58,756 nucleotides of DNA, from contig JEMX01000098.1 in the NCBI GenBank assembly GCA_000585055.1, positions 1 to 58,756 of the forward strand, read 5' to 3'. Positions within the stretch are counted from its first letter, which is position 1; each line of letters opens with the position of its first letter. Shown here one piece after another: positions 35,221 through 44,595 of the stretch. The position numbers and the translations under genes are program-made. This DNA comes from Candidatus Accumulibacter appositus (lineage in GTDB: Bacteria; Pseudomonadota; Gammaproteobacteria; Burkholderiales; Rhodocyclaceae). Under the pieces are notes generated by a model. The model did not search any database and was not told the DNA's origin. It saw only the letters and a list, made by a program, of their open reading frames with translations.

Positions 35221-36129
35221 ATGACCTTGACCGAGTTACGCTACATAGCGACCTTGGCTCGTGAGAAGCACTTTGGGCACGCGGCGGAAAAATGCCACGT
35301 CAGCCAGCCGACATTATCGGTGGCCTTGAAGAAGTTCGAGCAACGCTATGGCGTGATTCTCTTCGAGCGCTCGTCTGCGGAAGTGCGCTTGACGATGCTC
35401 GGGGATCAAATCGCCGTTCAGGCGGAACGGGTTCTGGAGGAGGCGGCCAGGCTGAAGGAGCTTGTTGAGCAGGGCAAGGACCCCTTGTTGGGGCCCTTGC
35501 GCCTGGGAGTCATCTACACCATCGCGCCCTACCTGCTGCCGCGCCTGATTCCGGCCATGCACGCGCGTGCGCCGCGGATGCCGCTTTTTCTGCACGAGAA
35601 TTTCACGGTGAATTTGAGCGCGCAGTTGCGGCGCGGGGATTTGGACGTAATCGTCGTCGCCTTGCCGTTTGCTGAAGCAGGCATTGTTTCGCGCGTGGTT
35701 TACGAGGAGCCGTTCTGCATGGTTTTGCCGTACGGGCATCCGCTGACGCGGCAAGCCCTGATCGATCCGGATCAGGTCGCTTCCGAGAGCTTGCTGCTGC
35801 TTGGCAACGGTAATTGCTTCCGCGATCAGGTGGTTCAGGCGTGCCCGAAGCTCTCCGTGCCGGGCGGTACGGACGGCGCACTCGAGGGAAGCTCGCTCGA
35901 GACGGTGCGCCACATGGTTGCCAGCGGCGCGGGTGTCTCTGTAGTGCCGGCTTCTGCGGCGGCTTCGTGGCCGCGCGACGAACTGCTGGAGTTTCGGGAG
36001 TTCGGCAATCCGGCGCCGGTGCGGGAGGTAGTGATCGCTTGGCGGGCAAGCTTTCCGCGGCCGCAGGCGATCGACGTCTTGCGTGCGGCGATCCTGGACG
36101 CACCGCCGCCCGGGGTGTTCCCGGGCTGA
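35221..36129 (+). CDS. oxyR: hydrogen peroxide-sensing regulator OxyR
   Basis: This 302-residue LysR-type regulator has an N-terminal winged helix (MTLTELRYIATLAREKHFGHAAEKCHVSQPTLSVALKKFE) and the redox motif NCFRDQVVQAC. The two cysteines fall at exactly C199 and C208, the E. coli OxyR numbering, with SSLETVRHMVASGAGVSVVP after them. Oxidation to the C199-C208 disulfide activates genes such as ahpC, whose operator in this window matches the OxyR consensus. GAGAGGAG precedes the ATG. Confidence 0.96.
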   Translation: MTLTELRYIATLAREKHFGHAAEKCHVSQPTLSVALKKFEQRYGVILFERSSAEVRLTMLGDQIAVQAERVLEEAARLKELVEQGKDPLLGPLRLGVIYTIAPYLLPRLIPAMHARAPRMPLFLHENFTVNLSAQLRRGDLDVIVVALPFAEAGIVSRVVYEEPFCMVLPYGHPLTRQALIDPDQVASESLLLLGNGNCFRDQVVQACPKLSVPGGTDGALEGSSLETVRHMVASGAGVSVVPASAAASWPRDELLEFREFGNPAPVREVVIAWRASFPRPQAIDVLRAAILDAPPPGVFPG

Positions 36130-36177
36130 CGAGCATTGTTTCCGGAAAGGCTTTGGATAGCGCATGCGGGCGCTGCT

Positions 36178-36205
36178 GGCTGCTGTTTCACGTGAAACAG
36201 CAGCC
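36178..36205. promoter_or_regulatory. parS: parS site (perfect), inside a 28 bp palindrome
   Basis: TGTTTCACGTGAAACA at 36184-36199 is the exact universal parS 16-mer. Symmetry extends perfectly six more base pairs on each side (36178-36205). It lies between oxyR and topB, about 33 kb from parB and 20 kb from dnaA. ParB loads here. Confidence 0.95.
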
Positions 36206-36218
36206 GAGGTGGCTACCG

Positions 36219-38804
36219 CTAGCTGCTGGCCACTGTCTTGCGTGGGTTGGGCTTCTTTACGGTTTCGGGCTTGTCGCTGTCGGTTGGGGCGGCAGCCGAT
36301 TTGGGCTTCTTGCTGCTAGCTTTGGGTTCGCGTTTCTCGAATTCAAAGCCGACTTTTCCATCGGTGCCGCGCACCAAATAGGCTGAGAACTTGCGGCGCG
36401 TGCGTGCCGAGACGAAGCCGCGCAACAGGTCGGTCCGCCCGGTACTCAACAGCTTCTGCATCTGTTCGGGCTCGATCGTCTGCTGGAGAATGATTGTCCC
36501 GGAACGGAAGTCACAGCTCTTGCTTGGCCCCTGCGATTTCTCGCAAACGTAGGCCATACCGTGCGGGAAGACGCGGGCGCCGCACTTCGGACAGGCGCCT
36601 TGGGCTTCGCTCTGCGAAAAGTCGACTTCTTCGGCGGCGTCGCCCGCGCTTCCCTGGCCAAAGTCGAACTCCGGTGCGTTGTCGGCGTTGAGCTTGATTA
36701 TGGCGTTGAAGGGGCGCCCCATCTTGTTGCGAAAGCCGGTCAAAGGGCCGATTTTGCGCTCGGTGAGCAACTCGTCGATTTCGCTGCCTTCGAACTGACG
36801 GCCGGCGACGATTTTCCAGAGGGAGAAGTCGCAGGCCTGGCACTGAAACTTCTTGTAGGTCTCCTTGATCAAGCCGCCGCACTTCGGGCAGGGGGTTTTC
36901 AATTCGCCGAAATCGCCGGGGATGGTGTCGCTGTCGTAGCTTTTGGCGCGGGCAACGATGCGCTCGGTCATCGCAGCGATCTCGCTCATGAATTCTTTTC
37001 GCGACATCTCGCCGCTCTCCATGCGCGCCAGCTTCCATTCCCATGCCCCGGTAAGCTCTGGGGCGGTCAGCTCGGGAATGCCCAGGCCGTTGAGCAAGGT
37101 CATCAGGGAGAAGGCCTTGGCGGTCGGCTGCAACTCGCGGCCCTCCCGGTGAAGATACTGTTCGGCGAGCAGGTTCTCGATGATCTGCGCACGTGTCGCC
37201 GGCGTGCCGAGGCCTCGCCCAGCCATCGCCGCGCGCAGTTCCTCATCGTCCATCGTCTTGCCGGCGCCTTCCATGGCGGTCAGCAGCGTCGCTTCAGAGT
37301 ATCGGGGTGGCGGCTTGGTCTCATGTACGTTGAGGACCACCTCTTCGGCATTCACGACTTCGTTCGGTTGAACGGCGACCAGATTGCCTTCGCTGCCTTC
37401 CTGAGCGTCGCGGCCGTAGACCGCGAGCCAGCCGGGATTGACCAGGACCTTGCCTTCGGTCTTAAAGGGCTCGCCGGCGACGCGTGTGATGCGCGTGGTG
37501 ATCAAAGATTCGGCGGCCGGATAGAATATGGCGAGGAAGCGCTTGACGACCATGTCGTAAAGTTTCAGCTCCGGCTCGGACAGGTGCTTGGGCGCCTGCA
37601 GGGTCGGGATGATCGCGAAGTGATCTGAGATCTTGGCGTTGTTGAAGATGCGCTTGTTGGGCACTACCCACTGACGGGCCAGGATGTTCGCGGCAAAAGG
37701 CGCATAGCGAGCGAGGGTGGCTTCGTCAGTGCCTTTTACGGCGCCTTCACCGGTGAGCATCGACAGCGTCGCTTTTACGGTTTCCCGATAATCCTCGGGC
37801 AGCGCACGGGCGTCAGTCCTTGGGTAGGTCAATACCTTGTGTTTCTCGTAGAGCGCTTGCGCCAGACCGAGCGTCGCTTTCGCGGAAAAGCCGAAGCGGC
37901 TGTTGGCTTCTCGTTGCAGACTGGTCAGGTCGTAGAGCAGCGGCGACAGTTGCGTTGAGGCCTTCGACTCTTCGCTGACCGTGCCCTCCTTGCCGGTGCA
38001 TTTCTGCTGTAGGGCGATGGCGCGCGCTTCGTCCCAAAGGCGGTCAGCACGTGCGTGCTCGTCGTTTTCCTTGCCCTTGAATTTTTCGTCAAACCACTTG
38101 CCGCGGTAGTCACCGGCGGCACAATTGAAGAGTCCCTCGACTTCCCAGTAGGCGCGCGGCTTGAACTTGCGAATACGGTCCTCGCGTTCGACCATCAGCG
38201 CCAGTGTCGGCGTTTGAACGCGGCCGACGGTGGTCAGATGGAAGCCGCCCGTCTTCGAGTTGAAGGCGGTCATCGCGCGCGTGCCATTGATGCCGACCAA
38301 CCAGTCGGATTCCGAGCGGCAGACGGCAGCGTCGCCAAGACCGTGCATCTCGGCGCCGCTGCGCAGGCGGGCGAAGCCGTCTCTGATTGCCTGTTGGGTC
38401 ATCGATTGCAGCCACAGGCGTTCGACCGGCTTGCTGTTCTTGGCGTGCTGGACGATGTAGTTGAATATCAGCTCACCCTCACGGCCGGCGTCGCAGGCGT
38501 TGACCAGGCCGACGACGTCCTTGCGTTTGATTAGGCGGACCAGCAACTTCAGGCGCGCCTCGGTCTTCGCAATTGGCTGAAGCGCGAAGTGCGGTGGTAT
38601 CACCGGCAGATGGGCAAAAGACCATTTGCCGCGCTTGACCTCGTACTCCTCGGGGCAGGCCAGTTCCAGCAGATGTCCGACGGCTGAGGAGAGCACGTAG
38701 TCGTCGCTTTCGAAGTAGTCGTCGTGTCGAACGAAGCCGCCAAGGGCGCGTGCGAGATCAGCGGCGACGGAGGGTTTCTCGGTGATGATCAGTTTCTTGC
38801 TCAT
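36219..38804 (-). CDS. topB: DNA topoisomerase III
   Basis: This 861-residue type IA topoisomerase begins MSKKLIITEKPSVAADLARALGG and has the Toprim segment VNACDAGREGELIF and active-site tyrosine Y327 in LTYPRTDA (E. coli TopB Y328). After the core (about residue 600) it carries zinc-ribbon-like repeats: CPKCGGLIKETYKKFQCQAC and CPKCGARVFPHGMAYVC, a longer tail than E. coli TopB (653 residues). The ATG at 38804 gives the family N-terminus. It decatenates single-stranded links. Confidence 0.93.
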   Translation of the reverse strand: MSKKLIITEKPSVAADLARALGGFVRHDDYFESDDYVLSSAVGHLLELACPEEYEVKRGKWSFAHLPVIPPHFALQPIAKTEARLKLLVRLIKRKDVVGLVNACDAGREGELIFNYIVQHAKNSKPVERLWLQSMTQQAIRDGFARLRSGAEMHGLGDAAVCRSESDWLVGINGTRAMTAFNSKTGGFHLTTVGRVQTPTLALMVEREDRIRKFKPRAYWEVEGLFNCAAGDYRGKWFDEKFKGKENDEHARADRLWDEARAIALQQKCTGKEGTVSEESKASTQLSPLLYDLTSLQREANSRFGFSAKATLGLAQALYEKHKVLTYPRTDARALPEDYRETVKATLSMLTGEGAVKGTDEATLARYAPFAANILARQWVVPNKRIFNNAKISDHFAIIPTLQAPKHLSEPELKLYDMVVKRFLAIFYPAAESLITTRITRVAGEPFKTEGKVLVNPGWLAVYGRDAQEGSEGNLVAVQPNEVVNAEEVVLNVHETKPPPRYSEATLLTAMEGAGKTMDDEELRAAMAGRGLGTPATRAQIIENLLAEQYLHREGRELQPTAKAFSLMTLLNGLGIPELTAPELTGAWEWKLARMESGEMSRKEFMSEIAAMTERIVARAKSYDSDTIPGDFGELKTPCPKCGGLIKETYKKFQCQACDFSLWKIVAGRQFEGSEIDELLTERKIGPLTGFRNKMGRPFNAIIKLNADNAPEFDFGQGSAGDAAEEVDFSQSEAQGACPKCGARVFPHGMAYVCEKSQGPSKSCDFRSGTIILQQTIEPEQMQKLLSTGRTDLLRGFVSARTRRKFSAYLVRGTDGKVGFEFEKREPKASSKKPKSAAAPTDSDKPETVKKPNPRKTVASS

Positions 38805-38877
38805 GGGGTCTTCATCAGTCCGGGAAAGTGGCCACAATGTTTGCTGGCGAATGGGCGCGACCTTACAGATTTACGGT

Positions 38878-38998
38878 CAAATTCGCGCATGCGAGTCACG
38901 AAACGCCCTTCTCCCTTCTGCGGGAGAAGGGCCGGGGGAAGAGGTGGGTGGTCATGACTTTCATGATTTGGGGTGTCCCGTCGCGTCATGACCGTTAG
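38878..38998 (+). repeat. intergenic palindromic repeat, copy 6 (variant with shared tail)
   Basis: The head is diverged (TTCGC-GCAT-GCGAG, 38883-38895) and is followed by CACGAAACG and a perfect 10 bp stem CCCTTCTCCC / GGGAGAAGGG. The final 48 bp (38951-38998) closely match the end of copy 40714: CATGACTTT-ATGAT-TGG-GTGTCCC through CCGTTAGG. It lies in the 335 bp gap between smg and topB. I see no gene in the rest of the gap. Confidence 0.7.
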
Positions 38999-39139
38999 GC
39001 GGCCCATGATAAGAGCTCTCTGCGGCGCTTGGCAAGCAAGGCGGGCAGCAGGACAGTTCGCGGGATGATTGCGAAAAGCGCGGCCTAGCTGTCGTCTCCG
39101 GAGCGGCAGGAGCATCCTGATAGGGAAGGGTCGCGATGC

Positions 39140-39589
39140 TCAGTGGAGCAGTCGGTGATCACCGTCGTCGAGTAGTTCCTCGACGATCAGGGGTTCGAGC
39201 GCCTGCTCTCGGCTCCAGAGAATCATCAGGACGATGATCTTGAACTTGGCCAGAGGCACCGGGTCGTCATCGAGGAGCATCGCACCTTCAACGACCAGCT
39301 CGCGCAAGGCCGGTGGCAACATGTCTGCCGCCTCGAGGAAGGCGATGAAGGCGAGGCAGTCCGGGCCCAGCTTGCGCTGTTCCTCGTGCAGGTAGATGCG
39401 TAGCGCACGCTGATCGCGCGGACGTTCGATTGCCGGCGTCGACTTCAGACCGTCCAGCCAGCGCAGGGCCACTGTGATCGCCTCTTGCTCGAAACCGATG
39501 GCGCTCAGGCGGCGTTTGAGCGCCTTGGTCTTGGGGCGGGCGCTGAAGTCGTGATAGTTCTCAAAAAGGTAGACCAGAATGTCGATCAT
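39140..39589 (-). CDS. smg: Smg family protein (DUF494)
   Basis: This 149-residue protein starts MIDILVYLFENYHDF and matches the Smg/DUF494 pattern, including ALRIYLHEEQRKLGPDC and KFKIIVLMILWSREQ. Function is unknown; the gene is typically next to dprA, as here (12 bp after dprA on the same strand). Confidence 0.92.
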   Translation of the reverse strand: MIDILVYLFENYHDFSARPKTKALKRRLSAIGFEQEAITVALRWLDGLKSTPAIERPRDQRALRIYLHEEQRKLGPDCLAFIAFLEAADMLPPALRELVVEGAMLLDDDPVPLAKFKIIVLMILWSREQALEPLIVEELLDDGDHRLLH

Positions 39590-39601
39590 CAGAAAGGGCT
39601 C

Positions 39602-40705
39602 TCAGGCTTGGGAAATGCGTTGATAGCGACCGCCCGGCAAAGCGGCGACCTGACCATCCAGTTCCAAGTGAAAGAGCATCACCGAAACCACGTCAGCCGT
39701 CAAGCCGCTCCGTTGCACCAGTTCGTCCAGGCTGCAGGGGTCGTATCCCATGCTCGGCAGCAGTCCGCCGTCGAGCGCATCGAGGGCGCATGCGCCGGCT
39801 GGCGCCGCTGCGTCAGCGCGCGGGCCGAGTAGTGGCCAGGAGAGCTCGTCGAGGACGTCCTGAACGGTTTCCACCAGCTTGGCACCCCCTTTGATCAGCT
39901 TGTGGCAGCCGCGTGAATGGGGAGAATGAATCGATCCTGGAATGGCAAATACCTCGCGACCCTGTTCCGCCGCGAGGCGCGCAGTAATCAGCGAACCGCT
40001 ATCGACGGTCGCTTCGACGATCAGGGCGCCGCGCGAGAAACCCGAGATCAGGCGGTTGCGACGCGGGAAGTTGGCGGCGGCGGGCGGCGCGCCGAGCGGG
40101 AACTCCGAAACGATTGCTCCTCTGGCGGCGATTTCATATGCCAGCTGCTGGTTGGCGGCCGGGTAGAGGCGGTCGATTCCGGTGCCGATGAAAGCGACGG
40201 TGTTCGGCGAAGTTCGCAAGGCGCCGCGATGCGCGGCGGCATCGATGCCCAGCGCCAGGCCGCTGGCGATGGTCAGGCCCGCTTCGGCAAGGGCGGCGGC
40301 GAAGCGCTCGGCGTTGCTGACCCCTTGAGGAGTCGGGTTGCGACTACCAACGACAGCCAGCGCCGGTTCATTGAGCAGGTCGAGGCGGCCGCGGACGTAG
40401 AGTAGCGTCGGTGGATCGGGAATTTGCAGCAGCGCTTGCGGATACTCGGCGTCGGCGAGGGTGAGCAGCTGCTGGCCAGGGGCTTCGGACCAGGCCAGGG
40501 CTCTGCCGACGACTGCGTGATTGTCGGTATCGAGCAGCAGGCTTGCCGCCTTGCTGCCAATGACGCCGGCGATGGTGCTGCGGCTGGCTGCGAAGATGCT
40601 CTCCGGAAGCCCGAAAGCCTCGAGCAGTTTGCGTTGGGTCCTGCCGCCAACACCCGGAACCAGCGTCAGTCGCAGCCAAGCCGCCAGCGACTCTGCTGCG
40701 TCCAT
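39602..40705 (-). CDS. dprA: DNA-processing protein DprA (Smf)
   Basis: This 367-residue protein loads RecA on incoming single-stranded DNA in transformation. The Rossmann-like core carries VVGSRNPTPQGVSNAERFAAALAEAGLTIASGLALGIDAAAH, ISGFSRGALIVEA and SGSLITARLAAEQGREVFAIPG. A C-terminal winged-helix (about residues 305-365) is present. It is in the smg-dprA-lysM set on the minus strand. Its start codon is adjacent to repeat copy 40714. Confidence 0.95.
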   Translation of the reverse strand: MDAAESLAAWLRLTLVPGVGGRTQRKLLEAFGLPESIFAASRSTIAGVIGSKAASLLLDTDNHAVVGRALAWSEAPGQQLLTLADAEYPQALLQIPDPPTLLYVRGRLDLLNEPALAVVGSRNPTPQGVSNAERFAAALAEAGLTIASGLALGIDAAAHRGALRTSPNTVAFIGTGIDRLYPAANQQLAYEIAARGAIVSEFPLGAPPAAANFPRRNRLISGFSRGALIVEATVDSGSLITARLAAEQGREVFAIPGSIHSPHSRGCHKLIKGGAKLVETVQDVLDELSWPLLGPRADAAAPAGACALDALDGGLLPSMGYDPCSLDELVQRSGLTADVVSVMLFHLELDGQVAALPGGRYQRISQA

Positions 40706-40713
40706 GGCTATCG

Positions 40714-40898
40714 CGAAAGTCGCGCAAGCGACTCACGAAGCTCCCTTTTCTGCCCGCAGTGTGAGGCGGCGAATTTAGGGAGCATGCTCCCTGCCCGGCG
40801 AACGCTTCCGGCGTGCAAGCCGAAATCCCCACTGCAAGCGAAAAGGGTGGCAATCATGACTTTGATGATCTGGAGTGTCCCTTCGTGTCATCGCCGTT
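40714..40898 (+). repeat. intergenic palindromic repeat, copy 7 (full length plus tail)
   Basis: The head AGTCGC-GCAA-GCGACT (40718-40733) is followed by CACGAAGCTCCCTT, a perfect GGGAGCATGCTCCC palindrome, then CTTCCGGCGTGCAAGCCGAAA. A tail of about 48 bp at the end matches that of copy 38878. It fills the gap between dprA and the LysM gene, and its end reaches the LysM stop codon. Confidence 0.8.
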
Positions 40899-41913
40899 AG
40901 GGTGTGCGGACGAAATCGTTGACGTCTACCGTGCCCTCGGACTGCACGACCAGGCCGTAGGAAATCCTGTCGAAGGTTCGGAAAACGAAGAGCAGGCCGA
41001 TGCGCGAGGGCGGGATGTCGATCACCGTCTTGTGACCCTGCTCGTCGCGTTCATGGACGATGCGATTGCGTTCGAGGGCCAGGACGTGTCCGATCTCGAT
41101 CCCGTCGGTTCGGCCGCGGTTGATCGAGATGATCGAGCCCCGGCCGGCCGCGTCGACGCCGCCATAGACCGAAACCACGCGCCCATCGACAACGAAGTCG
41201 GGTTTGTGCGGCACGTAGGCGATCAGCGGTGGGGGGCTGGCGGGTAGCAAGCGATCGCCGAAACCGACCTCCTGCGTGGCGGTGCGCACTTCGAAGGTTG
41301 CCGGATTGCCGGCTTCGATCTGCTTCGCGGTGCCCAGGTAGAAGGCTTCATAGCCCAGGATGTCGTCGCTTTCCGGATCCCGCAGGGGCTTGCCGTTGCG
41401 ATAGATATGCCAGTCACGAGGCGCGGGGTCGGCATTGGCCACGTAGGCCAGGTCACCGTTGCCGAGAAACACCCGATCGAGCTGGGTGGCGACGATGCGC
41501 GCCACGTTATCGAGCGCATTCGCCTCGACGACCAGCGGGTCGGAGAGGAAAGGCCGGATGACGTTCGGCGGAATTGCCGGGATCGCCTGCTCGTTCATCT
41601 CGGAATGAATCTGCGGGTTCAGTCGACCGCGCTGCAGACGGAGCATGGCGTTGCCCTGCGCGTCGCGATCAAGGAGGATGATGTCGCCCGGATAGATCCA
41701 GTGCGGGTTCCTGATTTCCTGCCGATTCATTCGCCAAATTTCCGGCCAGCGCCAGGGTTCTTTGAGGAAGGTTCCGGAGATGCCCCACAGGGTGTCACCG
41801 GGCACGACCACATGCCGGGTGGGGGCGCTGTCGGCCAGTTGGAGAGCTTGCCCGGCGGCGAAACTGAGCGCGCTGACCATGGCAAGAAGGAACGCGGACA
41901 TAATGCGGATCAT
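40897..41913 (-). CDS. LysM-domain cell-envelope protein
   Basis: This 338-residue protein has a signal peptide (MIRIMSAFLLAMVSALSFAAG) and an N-terminal LysM domain (about residues 33-85: HVVVPGDTLWGISGTFLKEPWRWPEIW...NPHWIYPGDIILL) that binds peptidoglycan. The remaining 250 residues are of unknown fold and contain GSIISINRGRTDGIEIGHVLAL. It is the usual neighbour of dprA and def in Rhodocyclales. An inverted repeat GTACGA-TCT-TCGTAC (41926-41940) lies just upstream of its start. Confidence 0.88.
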   Translation of the reverse strand: MIRIMSAFLLAMVSALSFAAGQALQLADSAPTRHVVVPGDTLWGISGTFLKEPWRWPEIWRMNRQEIRNPHWIYPGDIILLDRDAQGNAMLRLQRGRLNPQIHSEMNEQAIPAIPPNVIRPFLSDPLVVEANALDNVARIVATQLDRVFLGNGDLAYVANADPAPRDWHIYRNGKPLRDPESDDILGYEAFYLGTAKQIEAGNPATFEVRTATQEVGFGDRLLPASPPPLIAYVPHKPDFVVDGRVVSVYGGVDAAGRGSIISINRGRTDGIEIGHVLALERNRIVHERDEQGHKTVIDIPPSRIGLLFVFRTFDRISYGLVVQSEGTVDVNDFVRTP

Positions 41914-42118
41914 CGTGTTATCCTCGTACGATCTTCGTACATGGCGGTGTGGCGGGATAGCGGCGTCACGCGCGGGCTGTGAAGCGCGCCGTGTTTCATC
42001 TTGGCCGCGTCAATGGCCGAAATCGTGGCGCCATCGTACAGCCGCCGCAACAGGCGTCAGAAAACCCAAGACACTACATTAGATTCTGCACGCAGTTATT
42101 TCTTCGATCAAGCCTTTT

Positions 42119-42622
42119 ATGTCTCTACTACCGATACTCCGCTTTCCCGATCCGCGTCTGAAGCGGGTCGCCGCGCGCGTGGAAAGCATCGACGACAAGC
42201 TTCGCCGGCTGGCGCGCGACATGGCCGAGACGATGTACGAGGCACCTGGAATCGGCCTTGCCGCGACGCAGGTGAATGAACACGTGCAGTTGATCGTCAT
42301 CGATGCCTCGGAAACGAGAGATCAGCTGCTGACCCTGATCAACCCGGTCATTCTCGAGCAGGACGGCTTGCAGGTTTGCGAGGAGGGTTGCCTGTCGGTC
42401 CCCGGCATTTACGACAAGGTGGCGCGTGCCGAGCGAGTCGTCGTTGCCTATCTGGACCTTGAGGGCGCTGAGCGGACCGTCGACGCCGTCGGTTTGCTGG
42501 CCGTCTGCCTGCAGCACGAAATCGATCATCTACAGGGGCAGGTCTTTGTCGAGCACCTTTCGCAGCTCAAACAGCAGCGGATCAGGAGCAAGCTCGCCAA
42601 GCAGGCGAGAATTACCGCGTGA
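42119..42622 (+). CDS. def: peptide deformylase
   Basis: This 167-residue metalloenzyme removes the N-formyl group from new proteins. Three motifs are intact: [17 protein letters not shown] with metal ligand C91, and HEIDH (H133, E134, H137). The stop overlaps the GTG start of fmt, the standard def-fmt coupling. It is divergent from the LysM gene. Confidence 0.97.
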   Translation: MSLLPILRFPDPRLKRVAARVESIDDKLRRLARDMAETMYEAPGIGLAATQVNEHVQLIVIDASETRDQLLTLINPVILEQDGLQVCEEGCLSVPGIYDKVARAERVVVAYLDLEGAERTVDAVGLLAVCLQHEIDHLQGQVFVEHLSQLKQQRIRSKLAKQARITA

Positions 42623-43548
42623 GGCTAATTTTCGCCGGTACCCCGGACTTCGCAAGTCTGGCTCTGCAGTCGATCATCGCCGCCGGTCATGAGGTGGCTC
42701 TGGTGCTGACGCAGCCTGACCGCGCCTCGGGGCGCGGCATGGCGTTGCGTGCTTCGCCGGTCAAGGAGCTCGCCTTGGCGTCCGGGATCGCCGTGTTGCA
42801 GCCGTCGAGCTTGAAGAAGGATTTTTCTGCGCAGGAGCATATACGTACGCTTGGCGCCGAGGCGATGGTCGTCGCCGCCTATGGACTGATTCTGCCGCAG
42901 ACCGTTCTCGACATGCCGACCTTCGGCTGCATCAATATCCATGCGTCTCTCTTGCCGCGCTGGCGCGGCGCCGCTCCGGTGCAGCGAGCGATACTCGCTG
43001 GCGACGCAGTGACCGGGGTGTCCATCATGCAGATGGAGGCCGGCCTCGATAGCGGCCCGCTGCTGCTTTGCGAGAGTCTGCCGATTGCTGCCGAGGATAC
43101 GGCGGCCACGCTCACCGACCGCCTCGCCTTGCTCGGCGGCCGCTTGATCGTCGATGCCCTGGCTGGTCTGCCGCTGCCGCCACAAGCCCAGGCCGAGGGC
43201 GGCGTCACCTACGCTGCCAAGATCGACAAGGCCGAAGCAGCGCTCGATTGGCGGCTGCCGGCCGCGCAGCTTGCCCGCTGCGTTCGCGCCTTCAACCCAT
43301 TTCCCGGTGCTTCCTGCGCGGTCGACGGCACGCTGCTCAAGGTGTGGCGCGCTACGGCGATCGCTGGCCATGGCCAGCCTGGTGAGATTCTCGCTGCCGA
43401 GCGCAGCGCTATCGTCGTAGCCTGTGGCGAAGGTGCTCTGCGCCTTGACGAGCTTCAGAAGCCAGGCGGCAAGCGCCTGGCAGCGGCCCAGTTCCTGGTC
43501 GGGACCCCTATCGCGGCGGGTTCGCGGTGCGCTTTACCTGTCACTTGA
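42619..43548 (+). CDS. fmt: methionyl-tRNA formyltransferase
   Basis: This 309-residue enzyme formylates initiator Met-tRNA with 10-formyl-THF. The N-terminal domain carries [13 protein letters not shown] and the catalytic block [20 protein letters not shown], then a C-terminal OB-like domain. Translation starts with GTG at 42619, overlapping the def stop. Confidence 0.97.
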   Translation: MRLIFAGTPDFASLALQSIIAAGHEVALVLTQPDRASGRGMALRASPVKELALASGIAVLQPSSLKKDFSAQEHIRTLGAEAMVVAAYGLILPQTVLDMPTFGCINIHASLLPRWRGAAPVQRAILAGDAVTGVSIMQMEAGLDSGPLLLCESLPIAAEDTAATLTDRLALLGGRLIVDALAGLPLPPQAQAEGGVTYAAKIDKAEAALDWRLPAAQLARCVRAFNPFPGASCAVDGTLLKVWRATAIAGHGQPGEILAAERSAIVVACGEGALRLDELQKPGGKRLAAAQFLVGTPIAAGSRCALPVT

Positions 43549-43680
43549 ACGGCCGACCGGATTAAGGGCGTCCTTTTGCGAGACTGCACGGCGCCAGCGC
43601 GCTTGAAATCTGGGCTGGCCGGCATCATTTAGCTTGCCACACCATCGTGGTGCACAGCTGTTTTCTCGGAGGTTTCGGAA

Positions 43681-44526
43681 ATGCTCGGTAACTGGGTTAA
43701 GACGTCGATTCTGATGGCTGCCATCGTGGCGCTGTTCGGCGGCATCGGGGCAATGGTCGGTGGTCAGACAGGAATGCTGCTGGCGCTGCTCTTTGGCGGT
43801 GCGATGAATGTCTTCGCGTATTGGTACTCGGACAAAATGGTGCTCAAGATGTACAAGGCGCGAGAGGTGGACGAGGCCTCGGCGCCGCAGTTCTACGGGA
43901 TGGTTCGCGAGCTCGCGCAACGGGCGGGACTGCCGATGCCTAAGGTGTATCTGATCGACGAGGCGCAGCCGAACGCCTTTGCCACGGGGCGCAATCCAGA
44001 CAACGCTGCGGTGGCGGCGACAACCGGCATTCTGCAGTTGTTGTCGGCACGTGAAATCCGCGGCGTGATGGCGCACGAACTGGCGCACGTCCAGCACCGC
44101 GATATCCTGATCTCGACGATCTCGGCGACCATGGCTGGCGCGATCTCGGCCCTGGCCAATTTCGCGATGTTCTTTGGTGGCCGTGATTCGGAAGGCCGCT
44201 CGAATCCCGTGGCCGGCATCCTGGTCGCCCTGCTTGCGCCGCTGGCCGCTTCCTTGATTCAGATGGCTATCTCGCGGGCGCGCGAGTTCGAGGCGGATCG
44301 TGGTGGTGCGGAGATTTCGGGTGATGCCAACGCGCTGGCCGATGCCCTGACCAAGATTGACGCCTACGCCCGCGGTATTCCTATGGTGCCTGCCGAGGCG
44401 CATCCCGAAACGGCGCAGATGATGATCATGAACCCGCTTTCCGGCGGCGGCATCAAGGGCCTGTTCAGTACGCACCCGGCGACCGAGGAACGCGTCGCGC
44501 GTCTGCGTGCTCTGGCCCGCGCTTGA
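43681..44526 (+). CDS. htpX: membrane zinc metalloprotease HtpX
   Basis: This 281-residue membrane protease has HEXXH as HELAH (H132, E133, H136), two N-terminal helices ([36 protein letters not shown]) and the third zinc ligand region [15 protein letters not shown]. It degrades misfolded membrane proteins. GGAGG lies about 8 bases before the ATG. Confidence 0.96.
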   Translation: MLGNWVKTSILMAAIVALFGGIGAMVGGQTGMLLALLFGGAMNVFAYWYSDKMVLKMYKAREVDEASAPQFYGMVRELAQRAGLPMPKVYLIDEAQPNAFATGRNPDNAAVAATTGILQLLSAREIRGVMAHELAHVQHRDILISTISATMAGAISALANFAMFFGGRDSEGRSNPVAGILVALLAPLAASLIQMAISRAREFEADRGGAEISGDANALADALTKIDAYARGIPMVPAEAHPETAQMMIMNPLSGGGIKGLFSTHPATEERVARLRALARA

Positions 44527-44579
44527 GCGGCGTCGCCATGCCGCTTTGGCGCTGACGCCAACGGCACCGTGCGCGCCAG

Positions 44580-44595
44580 TGTTTCACGTGGAACA
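44580..44595. promoter_or_regulatory. parS: parS-like site (one mismatch)
   Basis: TGTTTCACGTGGAACA differs from the parS consensus at one position (A to G). It lies in the 57 bp gap between htpX and the S1/P1 nuclease gene, overlapping the latter's last codons, 8.4 kb from the perfect parS. Confidence 0.8.
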
